NCBI RefSeq assembly: GCF_037975245.1
Contig: NC_092565.1
Coordinates: 18,083,999-18,147,998 of the forward strand
From: Apostichopus japonicus
Taxonomy: Eukaryota; Echinodermata; Holothuroidea; Aspidochirotida; Stichopodidae
Direction of reading: 5' to 3'
Length of the DNA: 64,000 nucleotides
Shown: positions 1 through 12,700 of the stretch, piece after piece
How the letters are laid out: every line of letters begins with the position of its first letter
How positions within the stretch are numbered: position 1 is the first letter of the stretch
Position numbers and translations under genes: made by a program
Notes under the pieces: generated by a model
What the model was told of the DNA's origin: nothing
Databases searched by the model: none
The model's input: the letters and a program-made list of their open reading frames with translations, nothing else

Positions 1-3000
1 TGTACGTACGTAAGTTCTGACGTCACAAAGTGTTGGGTAAAGCGAGCAGCTTTTGTTGTGCGTTCTTCCTATTGTTGAAAAGAAGAAAAGGCAACCTTTC
101 TTCTGCGGTTGAATAAGCACACTGCAGGCTTTTTCATCGGAAACATATACGTGTGTATCATACACACGCATGTATGGTACACCTAATCATAATAAAATCC
201 ACGGAGTAGACAATTAGGCCTGCTACAAACGTTTTGGTAATTAGGCCTAGCTATACTACTGCTATAGTATTAGACTGGGATCCGGATTGTAGCCAATTTT
301 GTATTGACATATTTTAACCGAAATCACAATACGCGTAACCGGATACACCGGATAACCGTTTAATGTGAATAGATAGTTCATGTCATATAAAGTCATGGAC
401 TGGCCTGTAAATAAGATTAACTTGTCCCTTTGACTTGAATTCCTCTCAAAACTTTCGTTAAGCTGTAGGCAGTAATTTACCTTGGCCCAATCCCTTCCTA
501 TGAAATTGTCGAGTTTATTATGCAAAATTCCGAAGTTATAATTCTCATATACGATCACAAAAACAAACTGAAATATTCAATGGAACTTTCTTATCGAATA
601 GGAAACCTTAGCTTTCAAAGTTGATATTCAGCCAGCATTTGCCCAGCAATGTTGTCAAATGTACGTATAGACACGGAAAAGCGTATCGTTATCATATTCT
701 GACAGGTGGGTAATAAAAACTTGGACTTTTACTGAAAAACAAAATCGTTTCAATACGTTGAAAACACAGAGTGCAATGAAGATGCACGCAGACCCTCAAC
801 TTACATTATTCCAAAATCAAAAGTATCTAGGGAACGTGATCGATGTGATGGTATGCACATACATCGGACAGCTGAGAGATGCAAACACTGTATAGAGACA
901 ACAGACAAGTACATAATAACATGGGTATCATAGGTCAGAAGTCTGCGAAGAGGGGGATTTCTGAAACAGTTTCTGTATTATCCGGGCGGCAAAGTAAAGA
1001 GCCAAGGAAACGAGGCGGCACACGTACATACCACATGCATGCATATGCTTAGTCTCAGCTGGTCACCTTTAATCTTGAGATAGGAAGAGATGTATGTCAT
1101 TACCCACGCGTAACCTCCTACAGAAACCAGTCTCCCAAATCAACCGGCGTGTAGAGAAAATCAAACTGCAACTGGCATAAATCCAAGAGATGACATTTAA
1201 ATATATGTATAAGATATCGGATATATTTTTCAAGATCGATAGTATGATACGACGAGAAAGGTACCAAGACTGATTGGCTGACTGAAGTTCAAGTTATCAA
1301 TTCCCAAGATCTACACTATTACTATATAGCTGAAATGGTGTGAAACTAATGAACGATAATTGTGATATAGGCTATATATAGTGTCATAAAACTTGTGACA
1401 TCATCATCATGGACCATCATGGACCATCATTGACCATCATGGACCATCATGGACCATCCTCGTTCTGCACGATGAGAAGAGGTCAACTACGGGGGAAACG
1501 GCGGAGCCTGGGAAAATATGGAATAAAGAAGAGTGTTTACTCATTATAATATTATTGGTTATTTTTCCAAATAAAATGGAAAGTGCAGTATAGGAGGATC
1601 ATGGCATTATTTTCCCCGACGCCGACCTGGCCCTCGTTACCATTGTTTCCTATACGCCTTACCAATGATACAACCCTACGCCTGTTGGTTAATTGTCCTT
1701 GAAGAGAGATGCAAGTAGAATAGGTTTATACTTACTTGCTATAATGTAGACTCATTGCTTAGAGGAGTGAATAAATATGGGGGGGGGGCAATTTGCCCTT
1801 TGTTCATCATGGGCTTAATCTCGGGCAAAAAAAGTGGGGATATCCTGCACAAAATAAACGGTCCTGCATATTAATTTGGCTTGCGTAGCTCCGACGATGA
1901 AGCCATGAGTCATTGCTACAAATAAACCGACGCTTATACATTTGAATGAACGTTCCAAAAATATACGGTAACAGAAAGAACAAAACAACGATTAAAACTT
2001 GGGTAATAGATTCGCAGAAATGGATCCGTAGTTTAAGTGAAATCGAAGTCGTAAAGGCGTAAACCGTACTGAGAGACTACGAAGGCGTTATCTCAGTGCC
2101 AGCGAGTCAGCTAGTGATAGTAAATCCTATCACACAATGAAAATAGTCAAAATACAAAAGAAAAAGCGATTCTCCTCAGAAGCCGCTACGAAGCCGCTAC
2201 ACATTCAATTGGAGGCTTCCTCGAATTCCAAATCTGAAATATTACTTTCTCCTTTGGATAATGATTGGTACATTAGAAAGAGAAACACACACTTTGAACT
2301 CTTTTGTCATGGTAATGTCACTCACAGTGCTGATTTCACATAAACGTTCCCCATTGCCCTCACGAAATATTGAAAATTCATATGCAAGCACCAATTTATG
2401 AAACTTTTCACCCAGTCACCCAGCCTTTGGTCGATTCGCAAATACAGTTCAACTGTAATCGCAACCCAAGTGAATAATTCAAACTAATTTGCACACGGTC
2501 AACCAAGACAAGTTAAGTTAGACTAGTCTAGTCAAGCCAACCAAATATACTGGTCCATTCCAGTAAAATATGAGTCAACTCAATCGAGTCATTATTGTTG
2601 ACATACCTTGCATGAGTCAGTTCACAGGAAATTAAAATAAGGACCAGAATCACTTCAAGTTGACTCACTAACAGGGGTGACATCCGGCAGGGTTGAAATT
2701 CCAGGGAGCTGTTGTGGGGGGGGGGGGGGGGCACGAGCTTCGAGTGGCTGTGGAACATGTGAATTTGATTTGATGTTACCTCAGAAATTTCCACCAAACT
2801 GGATAATCTATCGATTCCATACTGGATATTCCAGTATTTGAATGTTTGAAACCAAAGTTTTTAAGTTTTTCTCTTATGTTTGTCTTAATTTCACGTTGGG
2901 GCACTGAATTGAATTTTCTCCGACAATAGGGCAATTTTCATTTCAAATAACAAAGGGGCACTTTCTCACTTAGTCTACAAAAAGGGAAAAGGATATTTTC

Positions 3001-4720
3001 TTATGACAGAACAGGCACTTCTCATTCATTAATATACCGTCCTGGACTCAGCTGGAGTCCCTAGCAAGTTGGACTTGTTCGTTGTTCAAGTTGCCTTCAT
3101 TCGAGTCAAGAGCCAAGTGACATTAAAGGCATTGAAGACTCGCCACAAACCGCGTGCCCGGCCATGAAAAAGTTAACTTTCCGTTGCTTGCAAATGACGT
3201 TTTCGTCTTGTCGTTACAAAATGATGAGAGTAATGAAACGTGATACCTTGTTATCTTTTATCTAGACCTGAGATGTCCACGCTGCTATGTACACTGTGTT
3301 GTGGGTATTGACCGTAGCTGTTTGTATCGACTGTACACTAGTGTCTAATTGCCGACGGTAGCAAGCTGTGTCTGTATTTTCTGGGATCGATGGTGGTGTT
3401 TAACACTTCTGTTACACCTCATCCAAAACTAGCTGGTCAGATTACCAGCATGAGACGTTTCTTTGTGCGCGAGTCTTCACAACCTTTAAGTCAAAATATG
3501 TTATTTGGGACTTTCTACTCAACTGCAGCAGGATATGCGACTATGATATATAAATATAGTCACACGTAAATAACTCCTGTTCTCAGTGCAATCTGGGAAC
3601 AAGGTATACCGCCTCCTTGTTTTAATGTAGCTGTTATGCAACAGCCCAAGTCCAGAAATTCAACACAATTTTGTGCGCCATGTGCAACTACTGAGCATTG
3701 GCGTAGCCTCGTAGGGGAAGATGTTTGATTCTGTCAAATTCTCACTGAGAGATATATATATAGGCCATTTAAAGTCTTGCAAGGCAATGCACATATTCAG
3801 AGTACATCGGAGCGGATTAGAAGATCAGATGGTGGGATTGTACTTTGAATATACTGAGAGGGGTCCGTTGTAACTCAAGATTCCGTTATACCCCACCTTT
3901 CCCCAAGGATACTTTTGGCGTTCCATACATGTTCCCCGTTTTAAATTCGATGCTAGTAAGCAGGTGTTACCGATCGCTACAATACTAAATTAGTGCAAGT
4001 ACTCTGATCTTGCACACTGGCAGGCTGTAGGTACACAAACGAAAGCTGCTGTATTTATTTATCGACAACAAGGTGTATTACGGCCTGTAGATCGAAATCG
4101 GTAGCTACGTGGCACACTTTCAATCATCGTGTAAGTCTATATTCTTAGTGTTAAAAGTTCTTACGTTTCTGGAAAATGTGATTTGTTTGTCGCATTGGGC
4201 AATAGCCTAACGTTAAGCTTAGGCCAGCCTCCAATGTGGACATAGGCCAAGGCAAGTCCGGGACAGTACCCGCAAATTGGGGACATCTGTTCAGCTTAGC
4301 TGATTCGCACTAACTGATCATGCCCATCAGAGGGCACAAGTTAGTAAGGCTAACCTAACCAGACTGCATTTAGGCTTAGAATTAGTAGTAGGCAAGTACT
4401 AGCCTATGGTTCTCAGTACTCTCATGGGGGAGGGAGGCATTGGGTAAATTATGCCCTAGGCCTACCTAGTTTCTGCTGCTACCTTCTTCTCTCTAAAGTT
4501 TGTGTTGATTATTTTAATATTTATGAAAACATTACGTAGGGTAATAAGATCGCTGTAACGATATCAATTTTAAGTATCTTATTCTAAATAAAAAATAAAG
4601 GTTCTGTCTTTACCCTAGCCTACATACTGTAGCCTAACAATTGCAAAGTTGAAATAACTTAAGTTTACAACACAGACAAACACATGTAAAAAAACGGCAC
4701 CCAAAACGTTTTCTAAAGCT
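1..4720. other. No recognisable gene; upstream flank
   Basis: No open frame in this stretch shows a protein family I can recognise on either strand. It holds AT-rich DNA, a short 10-bp tandem repeat near 1.4 kb, G-runs near 1,780 and 2,715, and GACTC-rich degenerate sequence near 2.5-3.1 kb that recurs in style near 32.7 kb. A 98-codon minus frame at 262-558 has plausible internal splice-like sites but no family I can name. Confidence 0.5.
1411..1458. repeat. 10-bp tandem repeat (GGACCATCAT)n
   Basis: About five copies of a ten-base unit, GGACCATCAT, follow a short CAT run. One unit carries a TGACCATCAT variant. This is a simple minisatellite with no sign of a coding role. Confidence 0.9.
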
Positions 4721-4729
4721 ACTGGGCCT

Positions 4730-6160
4730 GTTGAAGACTTTTGCAAACCATTTCTGCTCTCCAATCTCATTGGTTTTTAGTAAATTTATGAATGAAGGTT
4801 AAGGGCCTCAGGACTGGAGATGTGCTAATATTACCTCAACTTCCAAGATGGGTGATAAGTCCCTGTAATTACAGGCCTGTTAGTCTCATTAGTATTGTTT
4901 GTAAGGTCATGTGAGTCTATTGTTGAAAGGACTACGGTCACTTCAGTAGTTAGTCTTTGATCAGAGTCTCAACATGGTTTTTGTCAAAAAGGTCTTGTCG
5001 CACCACTTCTTGAGCTTATAGGCTAATCGAAGATGTAACAAGCTCACTAAAATAGGCAGAAGTCTGTAGATGTTGTGTTCCTGGATTCCAGAAGGCCTTT
5101 GATAAAGTTCCCTACCAGCCTCTTCTACTTAGGCTGAAGAGTATGGGTGTCAATGGGAATTTAGTGTCTTGGATCGAGAATTGGCTCGGTAATAGGAAAC
5201 ATAGGGTGGCTCTGCTTCTTCTTTGCAGGACATTACTAGTGGGGTTACACAGGGGTCTGTTTTGGGTCCCTTGTTGTTTGTTGCCTATATAAATAACATT
5301 GACAGATATTTTGTGTACAGCCAAGAAGTTTGCTGATGACACCAACCTGTATTCTGAGGTCTCTTACAAAAGCGATTATGAGAAATTTCAGATGGATTTG
5401 GATAAGGATTTTTCTTGGTTTCAGGGATGGCAAATGCATTTTAATATTGAAAAATGCAAGGTGATGCATATTGGTAGTAGTAACCAAAAGTATACCTACA
5501 CTCTTAATGGTGAGGAGTTGCAGGAGGTCTTTGTTGAAAGAGACCTACAGTAGGTATCTACATTGACTCATCTCCGCAACCTTCTAAAACATTGTCTCGA
5601 AGCTGCTAAAAGAGGGAAAATGGTTTTAGGTACAGTACTGTATGATCAAGAGAGACTGAACAGTTTTCTGAAAGAGGACATACAGCAGTGGTTAGGCTTT
5701 ATAATCAGTTGGTTAGGACTCATCTGGAGTATGCTGTGCAGGCTTGAAACACATATATTGCTAAGGATAAGGAAGTACTTGAGAAGGTCCAGAGGAGGGC
5801 TATAGCATGATTAGATCCTTAAAGGGTGTTCCATATCATAAACTGCTGAATCTCATCACTCTGGAGCTTAGGAGGTTCAAGGTGGCTTGATTCAGGTTTT
5901 CAAGATTGTGTATGGTTTTGACAATTTAACCGTCACTGAATTTTTCATGTTTGCTAATTATAGTAGTTCTACCAGAGGTCATTGTCTTAAACTCCAGAAG
6001 ATACAAAGTAGGATTAATATTCGGCATAACTTTTTTCTGATAGGGTTGTGAATGAATGGATAGATTTGCCTGAGAAAGTTGTACTAGTTTGTAAGTAGGG
6101 TGAATGGGTTTAAGAATGTCTTGCACAAGCACTTTAAGCATTATAATCAGATCTGATTTT
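4730..6160 (+). mobile_element. Decayed LINE reverse transcriptase (CR1/L2-like)
   Basis: Translation in several shifting plus-strand frames gives the ordered landmarks of a non-LTR reverse transcriptase. These are NYRPVSLISIVCKVMESI (near 4,870), SQHGF, DFQKAFDKVP (near 5,090), WIENWLGNRKHRV, GVTQGSVLGPLLFVAYIN (near 5,240), KFADDTNLY (near 5,330; the YADD-type active site appears as FADD), WQMHFNIEKCKVMHIG (near 5,430), LVRTHLEYAVQAW (near 5,710), LEKVQRRAIA and a terminal VNGFKN-like tail (near 6,110). Stops and frameshifts throughout show it is dead. It lies just upstream of NANS in the same orientation. The CR1/L2-type assignment is by motif style; the exact clade is not certain. Confidence 0.85.
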
Positions 6161-6659
6161 TTGTGTTTTTGGCTCTCCTATTGGGTCCTTGATAGAGACT
6201 TGAATGTCCTTCATGATCCTTTTTTTCCCTACTTAACCTACGTTATAGTCTAGGCCTATGTAACATTCTGTGACAGACTCGGTCATTGTTTATAGCACAT
6301 GTCAGCGGTTCTTATCTTTTTTCTACTTTTACTCTGTATTTTTATCAACTTTTTGTATGGTAAATTTCTGCGAGGAGTCGAGGACTGAATTCTAATGTTC
6401 AAACCTAAATTCGCTGGTTGGCAAAGTTTTCCAACCCTTTCATAGCATAAATTTCTTGAAAGTTGATTGCAACCAATGAAAAGCAAAACTTACAGAATAG
6501 CTAAGAAGTAAATTTTCTGTGAATGATCATTTCAATTCTACACACTGTGAGACATAGGCTCCACATCCAGCCTATTGCATGATCCAGGATACCTAAACAC
6601 AAAACTAACTGAAAAACCTTTTTAATACGGTTTATCAACAGATCTAGTAAACCAACAGG

Positions 6660-6791
6660 ATGCCTTTGGAATTCGAGATTGCCCCAGATAGGAAGATTGG
6701 AGGGAACCATCCATGTTTCATCATAGCAGAGATTGGACAGAACCATCAGGGTGACATGAAAATTGCAAAAGATCTGATAAAAGTTGCAAAG
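6660..6791 (+). CDS. NANS: NANS coding exon 1
   Basis: Encodes residues 1-44, from MPLEFEIAP through the AEIGQNHQGD motif to IKVAK. The donor GTGAGC starts at 6792, phase 0. Reading past the donor leaves the family alignment at once, which fixes the boundary. Confidence 0.95.
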
Positions 6792-9700
6792 GTGAGCATT
6801 TTGTTTCCCTGTTCATTTTTCCCAGAAGTAGGTGCTGAATGTGAAAGCCCTCCGATTTCATTTGGTAGGTGTACCACTTGTTGGTGGACTGTTGGTACAA
6901 TCTGTTGCAGTATATATACATACCTATTACTAACCTACATGTATGTTGCACACTTTTTGATTATTAATTAAAATAAATGTAAGATAAATTGAATTGAAAT
7001 TGAATTTTATTCCACTTTTAGCTGGATTTATGAGACGGATCATTGACTGGTACAATTTCAGATTATTCATTTTTGATTTTCAAAATTTGGGCTGCACTTT
7101 ACTGTGCTATATGTTGAGAACAAAATCAGGTCAATATAATGTGCAAATTCAAACTGATATTTGGTTCGTTAAATGAAGTCTTCCATTATTTAAGTCAATC
7201 TTTGCCAAATATTTTGGTCTAAGCTACAGTAGATCGTCAACCTTTCTCTCCTACTTGCAGGACGCCGGAGCAGACTGCGCGAAATTTCAGAAGAGTGAGC
7301 TGAGCTATAAATTCAACAAATCCGCCTTGGCCAGACCCTACACATCTAAGAACTCGTGGGGGAAGACCTATGGAGAACATAAGGAGTTTCTAGAATTCAG
7401 CCACGACCAATACAAAGAGCTGCAAGATTACGCTAACCAGATAGGGATTTATTTTACTGCATCTGGAATGGATGAGGTGTGAATTTGGGACCTTTGTTTT
7501 CAATGAACTGTTATAAAGGGAGCTTTAGTTTGACCATTGAACAGTGTACACTTGACAAGATGCTGGGGGTACAGTATATACAGTAGTGTTGAAATTCATA
7601 GCTATGACAGCATTGACCAATGTAGACTGTAGTCCAGTAATTCAGCAGATAGGGCTTCTCCGTCTGTACATTTTGTTCACGACTGGAGGGCCCCCTCCCA
7701 TTGGCCTTCTCGATTAAACTGACTCACAGATGTTTTAAAACAGCTACCATGGAACCAGTCTAAGTCCAGAATAGGGGCAACTCTGACATTTGGGTTTTGC
7801 ATCTTTTTCAAACTACATCAGACAGTTAGACTGTGAAAAACTCAGTGTGTCAAACATAGGATGTTTGGTTTTCAATTATTGTGTGGGTCTCCTAGAGCTG
7901 CCTTAATGTTGTTGAAAATTTGGCTGACTTGCTGGAAAGTCATTCATAATTTCACACAATCACGATGGTTGTCCAAAAGACCAAACTACAATGAAAGATC
8001 TATATAGATCAGAGAGTGTCCCAAGTGATTACATCATGTGTTACTTTACATTTATGGTTGTCCACAATGAATACCCCAAAGTAGAACTGTCCATTCAGTG
8101 TAACTAACTGACAGCTAAACATGAAATGTTACTGTGTACACTTTCCTTTTCAGAAAGCTGTTGACTTTCTTCATGATCTTGGAGTGCCTTTCTTCAAAGT
8201 CGGATCTGGTGACACCAATAATCTTCCTTACATCGCTAAGACAGCAGAGAAAGGCCGTCCAATGGTAGTGTCCTCTGGCATGCAGTCGATGGATACAATG
8301 AAAAAGGTAACACGACCGCTCCTGCATCCCTCCCTCCCACTCCCAACCCAAACCCTCATAAAATTCTCAACTGTAAAATGAAGAATGTATACTGTGGATA
8401 GTCCCATACAATAATAATAATAATAATATATATTAAAGAGTGCCTTACACAACAGAATATCTCAAAGCACTTTAGATTGGACTAGATTTCAATCTGAAGA
8501 AGTACAAATATTAAATACATAAGAGTAATGCAAGGAATAAATTAGCCATTGAAGCAAAATCAGAAAAGATAAATCAATTATTAAATGAAACTTATATCAT
8601 CATGGTTAATACAGATTAAAAACTCAAGTTCAGTCAAAGATGAAGTGCAGACGGCAGGGGCTTTCTATTGACAATGCGCAAAAATATGAAACGCCCTATC
8701 ACCATCAAACTTTAGTCAATGGTTCGTGAATGGCCGGGGCTTTTGAGTGAAGAACGCCATGTCAATAGTTCACTTAAGTACTGTACTGTAGGTCGCCGCC
8801 GAGCCATGTACAATTTTAAATAGGGAGCATAATATTTTTTATATGATTCGCTGCTGAATTGGCAGCCAATGCAGTACAGTCAGCACTGTAGTAATCGGAT
8901 CATGTTTTCCAGCAATGAGTTGTAGTTTGCTGATTTCACAGGCTGGGACACCGAACAGCACACTTTTGCAGTAATCTGTACCAGAAGTGACCAAATCATG
9001 AACCAATTTATCAGCAGATTGCTGGTCAAGAACGTCACTCAGTGTTGACTGTTATCTTTAAAGGCATTTTTGAGTGGAAATGGGATCCAGTCCTGCCGGT
9101 CATATCATTTTTTGTCTTTGTATCACCCTAAGCCTTGCCCTGTGATGAAATTTTCTTTTCTGTGATAGAGTGCTTGAAATGTTGGCCTGTCCTGCCAGAA
9201 AATTTGATTCTAACACTGACTTACAGTGACGTCAGTGTGGCACATTGGTCAGAATCGATCAGATCTCACTCTAAGCTTGGCCTTGAAACGATACACAGGA
9301 ATGTGCACAGACCTCGCGTCCACCAGTGCTGCTCATACTTCTTGGAAGTGGTGCACGGCTGTGATTAACAAAAATCTCTCAAATAACAAATATCTGAACA
9401 ACATATTATAAAGAAAAACGAGTTAGGGAATTCTGACACATTTTAACTCTTTGAAAGATTGCTAACTTGCAACTTCACCAAGAAATTTCCATCTAAATCG
9501 CTATTATACTTTTAGAAATTTGAACTTTCCTGGCTAGAGTGTAGCTTACTAATGATAGCGTCCCTGCAGCCTCCAAAACGAAGTGCTGCGATGTAGTGCT
9601 CATCGTTCTCCACTGTTCAAAATAGATTAGATTAAGTTGGTGAGAGGTTCAACAATTCACTTCTCCTGAATCATAGGATGAAAAATACCCAAACTAGGAC

Positions 9701-12700
9701 TGTGGCGATGAAAAAATTAATTTTTTCATATACCACTAAAAAAATACCACTAAAAACATTAATTAAGTCATGAAACTATATTGTGCTCTACTCTGTACAA
9801 ATACTGCTAGATATCTTTGCACAGGTGTAGGTGTTTGCATATAATTATGCTGTTTTTGATTAGATTAAAGTATTCCCTGGGTAGGTAGTCATTATTATTG
9901 AAACAAGGAGGTAAATTTTTCCTGTATCATCTCACTGTGGAAGAAAATTTGGACGACCAAGACAAACACCAACCAATCATCATACGAACAAAACTGTTGT
10001 GTACAGTTTTAATAGCAAACTTGAACTGCTACTGTAAGGGGGAAAGGCTCTGTCTGTCTAGTACAGATACTGATGAAGGAATATCTTGCAACTCTTCTAT
10101 TGTCTTTCGTTTTTATTATCTGTTTTATATTTCTTTTCTTTTGTCAGGTTTACAAGATTTTGAAGGACAAAGGTGCTGACTTTTGCTTCCTTCAGTGTAC
10201 AAGTGCCTATCCTCTGAACCCAGAAGATGTCCATTTAAGGGTTATAGAGGTGAGTCCAAACACAGTGGCTTCATTGTTTACTTCATCTGGAGTGTTTAAG
10301 GATACTGGATAATTATTTAAAAGGCAATTTGTCCATCCCCATGTTTGTATGCCATGCAAAAACTTTTCGTTTGCATGCTGCATGAAAGTTATAGAAAATG
10401 CTTTGATTGACTTCATTGCCAACCTGTTGTTATTCATACTCCACCTGTATCTACATGAAAGTTCAGGTGCCACATCACATACTGTAGTATGCTGTTTATT
10501 TTATTACAGCAAAAGTATATCCCAGAAATGTTAACATTAGACATTCCACGTGGTTGCAAGTGGAAAGATGATATGTTAAATTGAAACTCATACAGTCTTA
10601 GGTGTCTATATCTGGTTTAAATTCTAATTGGAAGGAGTGGAGCCGTTGTGAGCATTCAGATCTCTTAGTTACTGTAGAGTGAGCAGTGTACATTTATATG
10701 TGTGGATAATACATGGCTTTGACAAAAGGTCAAGAAGTTACTACACAATGCAACATGCTGCCTTAACCTACATTACATTCAAAGTTCCGTGGCTGTTCTC
10801 CACACTCCTCAGTCTATTAGAGAGATCTCAGGCAAATCAACAAGGAAAGTTGAAGTACAGTAGTTGACGGCTGGTCACCATTTTGCAATGTACTGGCTAA
10901 GTTAGATAATTGTATTCAAATGTCTAAATTCTGACTTTATGCACATTAGTGCTGATAGTCGTAATCGTATTAATCGCCAGTAGTCACGATCACACTTTGA
11001 AAGTTTGATTAATCGCGCTCAAAACCTAAGTTGCGATTTCTCGACTACAAGCTAGCACTACACATAATCTGCTTTTGAAAATAGCCTAACCTGTCAAACA
11101 CAACCCTAATGGCAGTTTGACAGCAAATATCGCAAAAGTATACAAGTTCTCATAATGCTACACTAGCACTGTGCTGTGTTAAATATCGGCAAGCACCTGC
11201 TCTGAGTAGATTCAGGTTTACTTGTCAGTAATATGCTTGTTTTGCAGTTCAACATTGAGCCCTAGCAATGTTTGATCATTGCACGTAATTGCAAATTCAT
11301 TAGTTATTAATCTTTTACGATTGCCTTTTCTGCAAACATGTTCACAATTACTTCATCACTGGCCTGGTTTACATTTATCAGATGTCTGATCGAATGAGTA
11401 GATTGAGGTGTAGTTTAAAGTCAATGTGCAAAATATGTGCCTGCTATCGTGCTAGGCTAGAGTCTAGCCTAGAACGTTAAACGTCCTAGATTTACAGAAA
11501 ACTATTGCATACTAATCGTAACAATGCTACAAGGTGTTACATCTATTTATTGTTTACACGATTGCTTTTATTAGTGCTAGTTTTTGTAGTAGCCTCATAG
11601 ATTGATTCGAAAGTTTTTAAATTTACTATGAAGGATTTTAAGAAGCGTAGATTGAAAGTTGTTCACAGTTTTTGTTTGCTAGCTGTTTTAACATGGTTTA
11701 GACACCACACGTTAAGTCAGTCGCGAAAGAACACATAAAAGACCATGGAGAAAGATTTATTTTTACTGTATTTCTGCAATGGCAAAAAAATTACAGTGAT
11801 GACGTCATAACTGAAACCCAGTAATCGCGAGAAGAGCTATGCGATAAATCGACTATAAAAGGAAGAGTCGACTATCAGCACTGAATGTACCTTAAGTATG
11901 GTTTACGCAAACAGCAGTTGCTGTTCAGATGTATCTTGCAGATTTGTGATGGTCTGTTAAAGAGGTAGTGCAACTGTGTCGTGCATTGAGCTACATCACT
12001 AAATGTGCAAATATGTTTAATTCCTTTTTCAAAGGACTGTAATTCTTTTTGGAATCTTGAGAAAGTCATCGTTTGTTTCTTGCTTGCCCTCTCTGAATTA
12101 AACACTTAAAAAATGTTTCTGTTATACCTAACATGTAATTGGTTTCTTATTTAATGTTGCAAAATTACTAACCACCAGGGGGATTCTAAAAACAGTTTTT
12201 GATTGACATGTTCCACATGAAATGAAATGCTAGTTCTGGGATGATTAACTCTTAATGCTTAATAACTACCATCAAGATTTGCTTTTCAAGTCAACAAGTG
12301 ATCATCTGGCATGATGTGTATTTCTATTAATCAAATCATTCATGCAACTTTATAGAGAAAAGACAGGATTCTCTTTTCTTTCTTCTTTAGTAGACCACTG
12401 AAATGTATGGCAACACAAACATCCTAATTGTTATACAGAAAATAATTTGAAAACCAATTAATAGTATTACCATGCAACTTTTATCTTGTTTTTTTACCAC
12501 AATGAAGGCTTACCAGAAGGAATTCCCAGATATCCCTATAGGCTACTCAGGGCATGAGAGTGGAACAACCATCACGCTTGGAGCTATAGCACTTGGTGCC
12601 AAAGTAGTTGAGCGGCACATCACCATGGACAAAACATGGAAAGGTAGTGACCATGAGGCCTCACTTGGTAGGTGCAAAAGGAGTCTTTATTTCCTTTTAG

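Noticed and set aside
262-558. 98-codon minus-strand frame with splice-like borders (ATTTCAG before it, GCCAAG-GTAAAT inside)
   Set aside because: A faint resemblance to phosphatase N-terminal regions was not specific enough to name a family, and no neighbouring exon supports it.
8228-8452. Minus frame across NANS exon 3 with a Tyr run
   Set aside because: Antisense of a NANS exon plus an (AAT)n microsatellite.
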